DNA from: Nonomuraea candida | GTDB taxonomy: Bacteria; Actinomycetota; Actinomycetes; Streptosporangiales; Streptosporangiaceae | DNA length: 64,000 nucleotides | Direction of reading: 5' to 3' | Assembly: GCF_000725485.1 (NCBI RefSeq) | Contig: NZ_JOAG01000048.1 | Span: forward strand, 68,994 to 132,993 | Shown: one piece after another, positions 56,001 to 64,000 of the stretch | Position numbering within the stretch: the stretch's first letter is position 1 | Layout of the letters: every line of letters begins with the position of its first letter | The notes under the pieces: generated by a model | Told to the model about the DNA's origin: nothing | Databases searched by the model: none | The model's input: the letters and a program-made list of their open reading frames with translations, nothing else | Program-made: the position numbers and the translations under genes

Positions 56001-56012
56001 GCAAGCCTCTCC

Positions 56013-56579
56013 TCAGGGATCTTCGGGGAACGCGTGGTAGAAGATGAAGATCGGGCGGGTGCCCGGCGGAGCCTCGCTCGATTCGACACGCGACTTCGTC
56101 AGCTCGCGCCACGGCGCCAGCACGGCATTGAGCTGCCCGGCGAGCTGCCAGAGTTCGTCCCTGGTGAGCCGGAGGTGGTGGCTGCCTCCGAAGGCCACGT
56201 CCTGCCATTCCTCGGGAAGCGTCGTCCGCGTGCGTTCGAAGTCGCGCAGCCGCTCGAACTGGTCGATGACCCACTGTGAATTACATGCCCGCACCACGGC
56301 TCTGGCTTCCGGGGTCTGGAGATCCAGCACTGCCAACCCGCGCATGGCTGCTCGCACCCAGCGTTCCCGGCTGTCCCGGGCGAGTTCCGGCACGTCCTCG
56401 ATCAAGCCATGCTTCTGCATCTGCCGCAGGTGATAGCTCACCTGGCCGGGGTCGGCATCCATCCGGCGGGCGAGCTCGCTCACCGTGACAGGGCCGACCC
56501 GGAACAGGAGGCTGAAAAGCCGCATACGAAACCGGTTGGTCAAGACCCTGAGCACGTCCAGGTCATCGATCTGTTGCAT
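56013..56579 (-). CDS. ArsR-like winged helix-turn-helix regulator
   Basis: 188 residues. N-terminal winged helix: LDVLRVLTNRFRMRLFSLLF, VTVSELARRMDADPGQVSYHLRQMQKHGLIEDVPE, typical of the HTH_20/ArsR-like group with an effector domain of about 90 residues (ERWVRAAMRGLAVLDLQTPEA; FGGSHHLRLTRDELWQLAGQL). Its ribosome site is weak. It is probably co-transcribed with the small gene at 55791. Target unknown: either the protease remnant downstream or genes elsewhere. Confidence 0.82.
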   Translation of the reverse strand: MQQIDDLDVLRVLTNRFRMRLFSLLFRVGPVTVSELARRMDADPGQVSYHLRQMQKHGLIEDVPELARDSRERWVRAAMRGLAVLDLQTPEARAVVRACNSQWVIDQFERLRDFERTRTTLPEEWQDVAFGGSHHLRLTRDELWQLAGQLNAVLAPWRELTKSRVESSEAPPGTRPIFIFYHAFPEDP

Positions 56580-56733
56580 GGCGACGACCGTAAGACCAGC
56601 AGGTAAGAAGGCTCAAGAGTGCTACTGGATCTTGGAATCGCGGGGGTTTCACTCCGGGCCCGCTTCCGCTCGCCGTGGCGGACTGTCGTCTTCAAGGCTG
56701 CCAGCCAACAGGCGCGGGTCCCGGATGACGGTC

Positions 56734-56762
56734 TTGACGAGTCAAATGAACGCTTTTTTAAT
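56734..56762 (+). promoter_or_regulatory. Strong sigma-70-type promoter for the ferredoxin-P450 operon
   Basis: TTGACG (56734-56739), 17-bp spacer, TTTAAT (56757-56762). The T-rich -10 region is unusually AT-rich for this GC-rich DNA. The expected start near 56769 leaves a leader of about 95 bases before the ferredoxin ATG. The 56580-56864 gap (285 bp) holds no other convincing feature. Confidence 0.65.
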
Positions 56763-56864
56763 TCGCACAAGGGCGCATTCCGGCCCCGGCGTACTGGACG
56801 CATCCTCGACCACCTGGGCACCACCTCACGACCGAGACTTCCCAGCACAGACGGGAGCGGGGCA

Positions 56865-57071
56865 ATGAAGGTACAGATCGACTCCGAACGCTGTCACGGC
56901 CACGGCCGCTGTTACGACCTCGCACCAGGCCTGTTCGGCGAGGACGACGAAGGGTACGGGAGAGTGCTCGGCGGCGGTGCGGTGCCCGACGGGCAGGAGC
57001 CGGGGGCGCGGCTGGCGGCGTCCAACTGCCCCGAGCGGGCGATCGAGGTCGTGAACGGGGCCGCGCGATGA
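56865..57071 (+). CDS. Ferredoxin, [3Fe-4S]-type, P450 partner
   Basis: 68 residues. The cluster motif is C10-x2-H13-G-x-C16 with C55-P56 near the C-terminus: the histidine in place of the second cysteine indicates a [3Fe-4S] cluster, or a hydroxyl/histidine-modified [4Fe-4S] one, as in ferredoxins that reduce bacterial P450s. Acidic surface (GEDDEGYG). GGGAG precedes the ATG. Its stop codon overlaps the P450 start by four bases. Confidence 0.9.
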   Translation: MKVQIDSERCHGHGRCYDLAPGLFGEDDEGYGRVLGGGAVPDGQEPGARLAASNCPERAIEVVNGAAR

Positions 57072-58345
57072 GCGGGGACGAGCGGTTCGGCATGGAGGTC
57101 GAGGAGTCGCGCGAGAACCGGGTGTTCGGGACGGTCAGCGAGATCGTCACCGGCCCGGTCTCCGACTGGGCGACCGACTTCTCCCATGTCGATCCGGTCT
57201 GGGCGGCCGATCCGTACCCGATCCAGGACGAGCTGCGGCAGCGCTGCCCGATCGCGCACACCAGCCGGTTCGGCGGGGTGTGGCTGCCCACCCGGTACGA
57301 GGACGTGGCCGCCATCGCCTACGACACCGAGCGCTTCTCCTCCCGCGCGATCATCGTGAGCAACGTCCGGCCGCCGCGCGAGCTGGCCCCGGTCGGCGCC
57401 GTGCCGCCGATCTCGTCCGACCCGCCCTTCCACCACGACGCGCGCAAGCTGCTGCTGCCGGCCTTCACCAAGAGCGCGGTGGCCAGGCAGGAGGCGGCGA
57501 CGCGGGAGTTCTGCCACGCGCTCATCGACTCGTTCGAGGGCAGGGACGTCGTGGACGCCGCCTTCGAGTACGCCCAGCACATCCCGATGCGGGTGATCTC
57601 CCACATGCTCGGCTTCCCGCCCGAGGACGGGCCGCAGTTCCGCGAGTTCATCGAGAACGCGCTGGAGAGCGTGAACCGGCCGCCCGAGGAGCGCGCCGAG
57701 GGCTTCGCCCAGCTGTCGGACTACCTGCTCGCCCAGATCCGCGATCACGTCGACCACCCGCGCGACGACCTGACGAGCTACCTCATCGACGCCGAGCTGT
57801 ACGGGCGCAAGCTGGAGCCCGCCCACGTCATCGGCACGATCACGCTGCTGCTCATCGCGGGCATCGACACGACGTGGAGCGCGATCGGCGCCTCCCTGTG
57901 GCACCTGGCCAAGACCCCGCGGGACCGGGAGCGGCTGGTGGCCGAGCCGGAACTGCTGCCGACCGCGATCGAGGAGTTCCTGCGGGCCTACGCGCCGGTC
58001 ACGATGGCGCGTCTGGTCAAGGAGGACATGTCCTGGAACGGCGTGGACATGAAGGCCGACGACTGGATCCTGCTGTCGTTCCCGGCGGCGAACCGGGACC
58101 CGGCCCAGTTCGACCGGGCCGGTGAGGTGGTCATCGACCGGGAGGTCAACCGGCACGCCGCGTTCGGGCTGGGGATCCACCGCTGCGTGGGCTCGCATCT
58201 GGCGCGCATGGAGCTGCGGGTGGCGCTGGAGGTGTGGTTGTCGCGGATCCCGGTGTTCAGCCTGGCCGACCCGGCGGCGGTGACGTGGGCGGCCAGCCAG
58301 GTACGCGGGCCGCGTTCGCTTCCGCTGCGCATCGGGGCCGTCTGA
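57068..58345 (+). CDS. Cytochrome P450
   Basis: 425 residues. Haem-binding loop FGLGIHRCVGSHLARMEL with the proximal cysteine C373, the I-helix oxygen-activation motif LLIAGIDTTWSAIG, the acid-rich EEFLRAYAPV before the K-helix region, and the N-terminal VDPVWAADPYPIQDELRQRCP typical of soluble bacterial P450s. The coupled ferredoxin supplies electrons; a reductase must come from elsewhere. Given the downstream aldehyde and alcohol dehydrogenases, a role in hydroxylating and degrading a terpenoid, steroid-like or aromatic compound is plausible (inference). Confidence 0.92.
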   Translation: MSGDERFGMEVEESRENRVFGTVSEIVTGPVSDWATDFSHVDPVWAADPYPIQDELRQRCPIAHTSRFGGVWLPTRYEDVAAIAYDTERFSSRAIIVSNVRPPRELAPVGAVPPISSDPPFHHDARKLLLPAFTKSAVARQEAATREFCHALIDSFEGRDVVDAAFEYAQHIPMRVISHMLGFPPEDGPQFREFIENALESVNRPPEERAEGFAQLSDYLLAQIRDHVDHPRDDLTSYLIDAELYGRKLEPAHVIGTITLLLIAGIDTTWSAIGASLWHLAKTPRDRERLVAEPELLPTAIEEFLRAYAPVTMARLVKEDMSWNGVDMKADDWILLSFPAANRDPAQFDRAGEVVIDREVNRHAAFGLGIHRCVGSHLARMELRVALEVWLSRIPVFSLADPAAVTWAASQVRGPRSLPLRIGAV

Positions 58346-58393
58346 TCCGGACGCGGGCCGTGAGCGGCTGACCGGTCGCGATCGGGCGACTCG

Positions 58394-58429
58394 TCGGCCG
58401 GTCGGCCGGCCGGTCGGCCGGCCGGCCGA
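58394..58429. repeat. CGGCCGGT low-complexity repeat
   Basis: Interlocking copies of GGCCGGTC/GGCCGGCC form a self-complementary tract in the 221-bp gap after the P450 gene; it may act as a terminator. Confidence 0.5.
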
Positions 58430-58566
58430 TACGAGGGGTCCGGGCGGCGGGAAGCGGGCGGTGGGAAGCGGGCGGCGGGCGGCGGGGTGACAGGTGGTCG
58501 TCCGGGGCTCACTGTGGAGGTGTCGTGCGGCGTGTCAGGCGCCGCCCCGCCCGCTCGGAGGGGCCC

Positions 58567-59400
58567 GTGATCGATCCGGAGACCGTCGCACAGTACGGCC
58601 TGCCCGGCCATCTCAGGGCGGTGCCCGACGAGATCGACGCCGCCGACCTGCCCGTGACCGGCACGCTGCCGCCCGAGCTGGACGGCCGCTACCTGCGCAA
58701 CGGCCCCAACCCCCTGCCCGGACAGCGCAGCGGCCACCTGCAGGCGGGCCACGGCATGCTGCACGGCGTCCGGCTGGCCGGCGGCCGTACCGCGTGGTAC
58801 CGCAACCGGTGGGTGCGCACCGGCGCGTTCCACGGCCAACCGTTCGTCACCCCCGACGGCCGGTGGACCGGGCCGCCACGTCGGCAACGCCACGAGGACG
58901 ACGCCGGCCGGGTGGTGCTCGACGCCGTCCGCTACCCGGCGGGCGAGTGGCAGGCGTTGTCGGCGCTGCTGTCGCGGGCCGACGCCGCGCGCGGCTTCGC
59001 CCCGGCGGCCGCCGCGGTCGGCCGGGCCCGGCTGGCGCGCGGGGTCCTCGACCCGGCCACCGGCGTCGCCGCGGAGCGGCAGCTCGACGACCGTTCGGTG
59101 GAGTTCCCCACGATCGACGACGACCTGACCGGGCGGCGCTCCCGCTACCTCTACACCGTCACGGGCACCGAGCCGCGCAGCCGCGACCGGTGCGCGATCG
59201 TCAAGTACGACGTCCTCGCCGGGGATCACGCCGGCGTGTACGAGCCGGACCCGGAGACGATGCTCGGCGAGGCGGTGTTCGTGCCGGGGACGCGGGGGCC
59301 GCGCCGGGAGGACGACGGCTGGCTCCTGACCGTCACCACGCGCCGCGACAGTCCGGACGGCGGAGCCGTGCCCTGGACGGGGCCGCCGGCAGGCTTCTAG
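58567..59400 (+). pseudogene. Carotenoid oxygenase-family gene with a large internal deletion
   Basis: 277 residues against about 450-500 for intact carotenoid/stilbene cleavage dioxygenases. The GTG at 58567 has GGAGGGG upstream. The N-terminus is intact (LPVTGTLPPELDGRYLRNGP; HGMLHGVRLAGGRTAWYRNR) through PFVTPDGRW, then the frame joins directly to RQRHEDDAGRVVLDAVRYPA from the third quarter of the protein; the core with two of the four iron-binding histidines is gone. The C-terminus also lacks the final histidine motif. Frame is kept, but the enzyme cannot bind iron properly, so it is most likely dead. Confidence 0.75.
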
Positions 59401-59416
59401 AATCTAGATCTAGAAT
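59395..59416. promoter_or_regulatory. CTAGA array overlapping the aldehyde dehydrogenase promoter
   Basis: TTCTAGA (59395), ATCTAGA (59402) and TCTAGAA (59409): three CTAGA units at 7-bp period, the outer two exactly inverted. The -10-like TAGAAT (59411-59416) lies inside it, 26 bp before the aldehyde dehydrogenase ATG. A TetR-like repressor site is likely, but no candidate regulator gene is adjacent. Confidence 0.6.
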
Positions 59417-59441
59417 AAAAGTCCATTGCTGAGGGTGGGTC

Positions 59442-60863
59442 ATGCCGCATCGGATCTATGTCGATGGTGAGTGGGCGACGGCGAGCGGCGGCACGCCGAT
59501 CCCGGTGGTCAACCCCGCCACCGAGGAGACCTTCGACGAGGTGCCGCGCGGCGGGGCCAAGGACGTGGCCCGCGCGGTGGAGGCCGCCGCCGCCGCGCTG
59601 CCCGCCTGGTCGGCCCGGCCCGCCGCCGAGCGCGCCGAGCTGTGCGCCGCCGTCGCCAAGGGGCTGGAGGAGCGGGCCGGCGCGCTGGCGGAGACGATCG
59701 TGGACGAGCTCGGCATGCCGATCAAGCTGACCCGTGCCATCCAGGTGGGCGCGCCGATCCGGACGTTCGCCTCGATGCCGGAGATCGCGGCCGGCGTCGC
59801 CTTCGAGGAGCGCAGCGGCACCTCGGTGGTGTACCGGGACCCGATCGGCGTCGTCGGCGCCATCACCCCGTGGAACTACCCGCTGCACCAGATCGCCGCC
59901 AAGGTCGCCCCCGCGCTGACCGCGGGCTGCACCGTGGTGCTCAAGCCCAGCGAGGTCACGCCGCTGAACGCGTTCGCGCTGGCCGAGGTGATGCACGAGG
60001 CGGGCTTCCCGCCGGGCGTGTTCAACCTGGTCTCGGGGTTCGGGCCGGAGGCGGGGGAGGTGCTGGCCGCCCATCCCCTCGTGGACATGATCTCCTTCAC
60101 CGGCTCCACCCGCGCCGGGCGGCGGGTGGCCGAGCTGGCCGCCGCCACCGTCAAGCGCACCGCGCTGGAGCTGGGCGGCAAGTCCCCGAACGTGCTGCTC
60201 GACGACCTCGGCGACGCCGCGTTCGAGGACGCCGTACGCAAGGGCGTGGCCGCCTGCTTCCTCAACTCCGGCCAGACCTGCTCGGCGCTGACCAGGCTGC
60301 TGGTCCCGCGCGAGCGGCTGGCGGAGGCGGAGCGGATCGCGGCCGGGGAGGCGGCGGCGTACCTGCCGGGCGACCCGCGGGACCCGGCCACCCGGCTCGG
60401 GCCGCTGGTCTCGGCGGCCCAGCGCGAGCGGGTGCGCGGGCACCTGCGCGCGGCGGCCGAGGACGGCGCGACGATCCTCACCGGCGGGCCCGGCGCGCCC
60501 GACGGGCTGGAGCGCGGCTACTACGTGCGGCCCACGGTGGTGACCGGAGTGGCGCCGCAGGCGCGGATCGCGCAGGAGGAGGTCTTCGGGCCCGTCCTGG
60601 TCATCCTGCCCTACGACGGGGAGGACGACGCGGTGCGCATCGCCAACGGCACCCCGTACGGGCTGGCGGCCGGCGTGCGCGCGGCCGACCCCGAGCGCGC
60701 CCACCGGGTGGCCCGGCGGCTGCGCGCCGGGCAGATCCGGATCAACGACGGCGCCCACAACGCGCTGGCCCCGTTCGGCGGCTACAAGCAGTCCGGGTAC
60801 GGCCGCGAGTACGGCCGCCACGGCCTGGAAGAGTTCCTCACCACCACGTCCGTGCAGCTCTGA
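59442..60863 (+). CDS. NAD(P)-dependent aldehyde dehydrogenase
   Basis: 473 residues. ALDH superfamily: TPWNYP with N144, the general base E243 in LELGGKSPNVLL, and the nucleophile C280 in NSGQTCSALTR; IPVVNPATEE at the N-terminus and FGPVLVILPYD near residue 385 fit. It oxidises aldehydes to acids. First of an operon with the zinc alcohol dehydrogenase 19 bp downstream, under the CTAGA-controlled promoter. Confidence 0.92.
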   Translation: MPHRIYVDGEWATASGGTPIPVVNPATEETFDEVPRGGAKDVARAVEAAAAALPAWSARPAAERAELCAAVAKGLEERAGALAETIVDELGMPIKLTRAIQVGAPIRTFASMPEIAAGVAFEERSGTSVVYRDPIGVVGAITPWNYPLHQIAAKVAPALTAGCTVVLKPSEVTPLNAFALAEVMHEAGFPPGVFNLVSGFGPEAGEVLAAHPLVDMISFTGSTRAGRRVAELAAATVKRTALELGGKSPNVLLDDLGDAAFEDAVRKGVAACFLNSGQTCSALTRLLVPRERLAEAERIAAGEAAAYLPGDPRDPATRLGPLVSAAQRERVRGHLRAAAEDGATILTGGPGAPDGLERGYYVRPTVVTGVAPQARIAQEEVFGPVLVILPYDGEDDAVRIANGTPYGLAAGVRAADPERAHRVARRLRAGQIRINDGAHNALAPFGGYKQSGYGREYGRHGLEEFLTTTSVQL

Positions 60864-60882
60864 GCCCCCGGGAGAGTTCACC

Positions 60883-61953
60883 ATGCGAGGCGTCATCCTG
60901 CGCGAGATCGGCAAGCCCGTCGAGGTCAGCGACGACCTGACGGTGCGGCGGCCCGGCCCGGGAGAGGTGCGGGTGCGGCTGCGCGCCGCCGGCGTCTGCC
61001 ACTCCGACCTGTCCATGTGCGAGGGCCGGCTGCCCGCCCGGCTGCCGCTGGTGCCCGGGCACGAGGGCGCGGGCGAGGTGGTCGAGCTCGGCCCCGGCGT
61101 CAGCGGCCCGCCCGTCGGCACGCGCGTCATCCTGTCCTGGATCCCGCCGTGCGGCGGCTGCCACCTCTGCCTGGGCGGCCAGCCGAACCTGTGCGTGAGC
61201 GTCCCGCCGCCGGCGCCCACCGTGACCTTCGAGGGCGAGCCCGCGCACGCCGCGCTCGGCGTCGGCTGCTTCGCCGAGGAGACCGTGGTGGACGCGCGGG
61301 CCGCCGTCCCGATCCCGGACGACGTGCCGTTCGACGTGGCCGCGGTCGTCGGCTGCGCGGTGCTGACCGGGGTGGGGGCCGTGGTCAACACCGCCCGCGT
61401 CCGCCCCGGATCGTCCGTGCTGGTGATCGGCTGCGGCGGGGTCGGGATCAACGTGATCCAGGGCGCGCGGCTGGCCGCGGCGGCCCCCATCCTGGCCGTG
61501 GACCCGTTCCCGGAGAAGCTGGAGGCCGCCAGGGCGTTCGGGGCCACCCACGTCACCACCCCCGACGGGCTGGGCGAGGCGATCAAGGAGCTCACCGCCG
61601 GGGGTGGCGGGTTCGACTACGCCTTCGAGGTCGTGGGGCGGTCGGCGACGATCAGGCAGGCGTGGCGGGCCACCCGCCGCGGCGGCACCACCGTCGTGGT
61701 GGGGGCGGGCAGCGCGGAGGACCTGGTGTCCTTCAGCGCGGCCGAGCTGTTCTACACCGAGCGGCGGCTGGTCGGCTGCCTGTACGGCTCCGGCGACGTG
61801 CGCACCGACTTCGGCCGGCTGCTGCGGTTGTGGCGGGCGGGGCGGCTCGACCTGGACGGCCTGATCACCAGGCGGATCGGCCTCGGCGACGTGGGGGCGG
61901 CCTTCGCGGAGATGGGGTCGGGCGCGGTGATCCGGTCCCTGGTCACGTTCTGA
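60883..61953 (+). CDS. Zinc-dependent alcohol dehydrogenase (class III / NDMA-type)
   Basis: 356 residues. Catalytic zinc ligands C39 (AAGVCHSDLS) and H60-E61 (VPGHEGAGE), the structural zinc cysteines CGGCHLCLGGQPNLC, and the nucleotide motif VIGCGGVGINVIQGARLA, all typical of class III/NDMA-dependent actinobacterial dehydrogenases. GGGAG lies before the ATG. Together with the aldehyde dehydrogenase it would convert an alcohol to an acid in two steps. Confidence 0.92.
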   Translation: MRGVILREIGKPVEVSDDLTVRRPGPGEVRVRLRAAGVCHSDLSMCEGRLPARLPLVPGHEGAGEVVELGPGVSGPPVGTRVILSWIPPCGGCHLCLGGQPNLCVSVPPPAPTVTFEGEPAHAALGVGCFAEETVVDARAAVPIPDDVPFDVAAVVGCAVLTGVGAVVNTARVRPGSSVLVIGCGGVGINVIQGARLAAAAPILAVDPFPEKLEAARAFGATHVTTPDGLGEAIKELTAGGGGFDYAFEVVGRSATIRQAWRATRRGGTTVVVGAGSAEDLVSFSAAELFYTERRLVGCLYGSGDVRTDFGRLLRLWRAGRLDLDGLITRRIGLGDVGAAFAEMGSGAVIRSLVTF

Positions 61954-61970
61954 GCCGGTGGCCTCGCTGA

Positions 61971-62012
61971 CCCGGTGACCTCGCACCCGGTGACCTCGGG
62001 CACCGGCCGGTG
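61971..62012. repeat. CCCGGTGACCTCG repeats and CACCGGCCGGTG palindrome
   Basis: CCCGGTGACCTCG occurs at 61971 and 61986 (15-bp period) with a diverged copy before them; the perfect palindrome CACCGGCCGGTG (62001-62012) follows. They fill the gap between the convergent dehydrogenase and esterase genes and may terminate transcription from both sides. Confidence 0.55.
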
Positions 62013-62027
62013 ACGTGGCGCCAAGGG

Positions 62028-62894
62028 TCACGGGGACAGCCGGGCCCGGGCGAAGTCGAGGGTGCGGGCGAAGCAGTCCTCGACGGCCGCCTCGCTGGCG
62101 CCCACCCACAGATGGTCCGCCCCGTCCACGAGGTGCAGGCCGGCGGGCACGCCGGCCCGGCGCAGGGCGCCGGCCAGACGGACGGATTGGTCGCACGGGA
62201 CGATCGTGTCGGCGGCCCCGTGCAGGAGCAGGAACGGCGGCGCCTGCGGGGTGACGTGCGCGACGGGGCCGGCGTCGCGGGCACGGGCGGGATCGGCGGC
62301 GGGGGCGGCGCCGAGCAGGCGGGCCTCGAAGGTGCCCGGGTCGGTGGAGGTGGGGTCGAGCTCGGTGGGGGCGTACCAGGTGACGCACCCCCGCACCCCG
62401 GCGGGCCGGGTCAGCGCGGTGAGGGCGGCCAGATGGCCGCCGGCGGACTCGCCCCAGAGCACGGTGCGGTCGGGGTCCAGGCACAGCTCGGTGGCGCGCG
62501 TGCGCAGCCATGCCAGGGCGGCGGCGAGGTCGTCGCGCTGGGCCGGATGGCACGCCTCGCCGCTGAGCCGGTAGTCCGGGCACGCGACCGCGAACCCGGC
62601 CCGGACCAGGCGGGCGAACGGGCCAGGCCGCCACTCGCGCAGGCGCGGCCCCGGGTCGTCGCGCAGGCCCGTACGCCAGGCGCCGCCGTGCACGAAGACG
62701 ACGACCGGCAGCGGCCGTGCGGCCCGCTCCTCGGGCAGCCAGAGGTCCAGCTCCAGCGGTCGGACGCCGTCGGGTACGGCGTAGGCGGCGCCCCGCAGCA
62801 GGCGGACCCCCGGCGCGGGCCGCGCCGGATGGGGCAGGGGCAGCACGGCGGGGTCGGGCGGGGCGAGCAGCTCCAGGGGGAAACGGCCGTTCAT
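62028..62894 (-). CDS. Alpha/beta-hydrolase, esterase/lipase of the HSL or BD-FAE type
   Basis: 288 residues. Oxyanion motif VVFVHGGAWRTGL, nucleophile elbow LWGESAGGHLAAL, catalytic aspartate near HGAADTIVP and histidine in VDGADHLW. No signal peptide. It hydrolyses short-chain or carboxyl esters. The ACMSD-type amidohydrolase lies 60 bp upstream on the same strand, so the two are probably co-transcribed. Confidence 0.88.
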   Translation of the reverse strand: MNGRFPLELLAPPDPAVLPLPHPARPAPGVRLLRGAAYAVPDGVRPLELDLWLPEERAARPLPVVVFVHGGAWRTGLRDDPGPRLREWRPGPFARLVRAGFAVACPDYRLSGEACHPAQRDDLAAALAWLRTRATELCLDPDRTVLWGESAGGHLAALTALTRPAGVRGCVTWYAPTELDPTSTDPGTFEARLLGAAPAADPARARDAGPVAHVTPQAPPFLLLHGAADTIVPCDQSVRLAGALRRAGVPAGLHLVDGADHLWVGASEAAVEDCFARTLDFARARLSP

Positions 62895-62954
62895 CGGGGC
62901 TCGCCTCCCGGTGGGGCGGGGGCGGGCGGAGCGTCGTTCATGACCTCACCTCTC

Positions 62955-63908
62955 TCATCGGGGGCAGCCGCCCAGCAGGGCGCGGGCGTTGGCGGTGGTC
63001 AGGGACGGCCAGGTCTCGCCTTCGACGGGGGCCGGCGCGGCGGCGAAGGCGCGGGCGTGCTCGGCCGCGGCCTCGGCGGGGGTCCAGCAGTAGTCGCTGC
63101 CGTACAGCAGCCGGGCGGGGTCGGCGAGGCTCAGCAGCGCCGGGATCTGGCGCGGGAAGGCCGGGCCGGCGGTGTCGTAGTAGAACCGGCGCAGCAGCGC
63201 CACCGCGTCGGGGGCCGGCCCCGCGCCGGGTGAGAACAGCCGCATGAAGCCGTTGATCCGGTCGGCCAGCACCGGCAGCGCGCCGCCGCAGTGCGGCACG
63301 ATCACCTTCAGCCCGGGATGGCGGTCGAGCGTGCCGGCGAACAGCAGGTCCGTGACCGAGCGCGCGGTGTCGAAGATGAACTCGATCATCGGGCGGGGCC
63401 GGCCCAGCGCCGACTCCCGCCAGCACACCGGCGAGGTGGGGTGCAGGAACACGACGGCGCCCCGGCGGCCCAGCTCGGCGAAGACCGGCTCCAGCCGCGG
63501 GTCGCCGAGGTAGACGCCGTGCGCGTTGCTCTCCATCACGACGCCGTCGGCGTGCAGCACGTCGAAGGCGTACGCGATCTCCTCCAGCGACCCCGCCACG
63601 TCCGGCAGCGGCAGCGAGGCGAACAGCCCGAAGCGCGACGGATGGTCCCGTACGATGGCCGCCCCGTCCTCGTTGACCTCGCGGGCCAGCAGGCGCGCGG
63701 CGGCGTCGTCGCCGAAGTGCACGCCGGGGGAGGAGACGGACAACACGGCCCGGTCGATGCCCGACCGGCCCATGAGCTCCAGGTGGCGTCCGGCCGACCA
63801 GGAAGGCCAGGCGGGCACGCCGTCGGGCAGGTCGTGGCCGGCCGCGCGGGCCCGCCCGACGTAGGAGTCGGTGACGAAGTGGGCGTGGACGTCGATGAGA
63901 CCGGTCAC
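62955..63908 (-). CDS. Amidohydrolase-family (ACMSD-like) decarboxylase or hydrolase
   Basis: 317 residues. Metal ligands H8 and H10 in IDVHAHF, the histidine in VVFLHPTS, then VIVPHCGG and the aspartate in LLYGSDYCW: the amidohydrolase-2 pattern of ACMSD, gamma-resorcylate decarboxylase and related enzymes that decarboxylate or hydrolyse aromatic ring-cleavage products. A GTG start at 63908 overlaps, in one possible frame, the stop of an upstream gene; AAGGATGG lies upstream. With the esterase, dehydrogenases and P450 nearby it suggests aromatic or terpenoid catabolism. Confidence 0.88.
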   Translation of the reverse strand: MTGLIDVHAHFVTDSYVGRARAAGHDLPDGVPAWPSWSAGRHLELMGRSGIDRAVLSVSSPGVHFGDDAAARLLAREVNEDGAAIVRDHPSRFGLFASLPLPDVAGSLEEIAYAFDVLHADGVVMESNAHGVYLGDPRLEPVFAELGRRGAVVFLHPTSPVCWRESALGRPRPMIEFIFDTARSVTDLLFAGTLDRHPGLKVIVPHCGGALPVLADRINGFMRLFSPGAGPAPDAVALLRRFYYDTAGPAFPRQIPALLSLADPARLLYGSDYCWTPAEAAAEHARAFAAAPAPVEGETWPSLTTANARALLGGCPR

Positions 63909-64000
63909 TAGGGCACCATCCTTACTGCGAGGCCCGCGTAGGGTCTTGTGGAAGGGACTCGGCGGGAGCCGGGGTGACGGCCTGGTTCGGTCGCCTGTGA
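63908..64000 (-). other. Window edge, possible tail of an upstream minus-strand gene
   Basis: Two frames are open to the edge on the minus strand: one ends at TAG 63908 with PYAGLAVRMVP, overlapping the amidohydrolase GTG; the other ends at TAA 63922 with ESLPQDPTRASQ just before its ribosome site. Either could be the C-terminus of the next operon gene. 93 bp is too short to decide. Confidence 0.3.

Noticed and set aside
56540..56848. 102-codon minus-strand frame upstream of the ArsR-like gene
   Set aside because: Ser/Arg-rich, no ribosome site, and it lies over the strong plus-strand promoter of the P450 operon.
1..64000. tRNA, rRNA, transposase or integrase genes
   Set aside because: None seen; the decayed genes show no flanking insertion sequence or attachment-site duplication that I could find by eye.

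Overview
The window is 64 kb of very GC-rich DNA with dense, overlapping actinobacterial genes (ATGA/GTGA start-stop overlaps, GGAGG ribosome sites, some GTG/TTG starts, Tat and lipoprotein signals, many XRE/MmyB, LacI, TetR, MarR, HxlR and SARP regulators). Gene content and protein style point to a filamentous actinomycete, most likely Streptosporangiales (Nonomuraea-like). The taxonomic call is inference; no rRNA or tRNA is present.

Layout. 1-1.7 kb: the start of a zinc alcohol dehydrogenase, divergent from an MmyB-type regulator. 1.8-6.4 kb: a secreted GH78 alpha-L-rhamnosidase divergent from a LacI regulator. 6.6-10.6 kb: a catabolic cassette (2,4'-dihydroxyacetophenone dioxygenase-type cupin, MFS importer, Zn-dehydrogenase) followed by an AraC regulator. 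10.6-18.7 kb: a TetX-like flavin monooxygenase with its MarR regulator, a VOC gene remnant, a large DUF6493-type protein with expanding microsatellites, an HxlR/MFS divergent pair and an N-terminally truncated second flavin monooxygenase. 18.7-20.9 kb: a translationally coupled pair, a cis-prenyltransferase and an MpaB/DUF2236 oxygenase fused to calcium-binding EF-hands. 21-27 kb: small membrane and secreted proteins, a Dph6-type ATP pyrophosphatase, a Tat-exported propeller-like protein, an MmyB/SDR divergent pair.

27.2-38.3 kb is an L-arabinan utilisation locus: a secreted GH43 arabinanase, a LacI regulator, a sugar ABC importer (binding protein and two permeases), a GH51 arabinofuranosidase and a second GH43 in one coupled operon, then a GH5 hydrolase with a frameshifted lectin tail. 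Two near-identical promoter/operator modules, each with the palindrome TTGCAGCGCTGCAA right after the -10, face outward from the LacI gene and drive the arabinanase and the importer operon. 38.3-43.3 kb: an ankyrin protein, a rifampicin phosphotransferase and a PRC-barrel-like protein.

43.3-49.6 kb holds what I consider the most interesting system: a candidate RiPP locus. A 19-codon gene with a perfect ribosome site encodes MEIKVKKVESVKATQNPAT. It is followed by a 16-bp perfect hairpin, a ThiF/E1-like adenylyltransferase with an N-terminal domain that looks like a peptide clamp, and a PqqD-like/M50 zinc-peptidase membrane protein. A divergent AfsR/SARP regulator sits opposite, and the intergenic region carries three heptamers at exact 11-bp spacing, the classic SARP box.

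49.8-64 kb: a secreted BP74-like protein, an epoxide-hydrolase-like protein and TetR regulators, an S66 LD-carboxypeptidase (MccF superfamily), an F420/LLM oxidoreductase with tandem TetR operators, then a partly decayed zone (S8 protease and carotenoid-oxygenase remnants) around a ferredoxin-P450 operon. An aldehyde dehydrogenase/alcohol dehydrogenase pair, an esterase and an ACMSD-type amidohydrolase end the window.

All calls come from reading sequence by eye; no database search was run.
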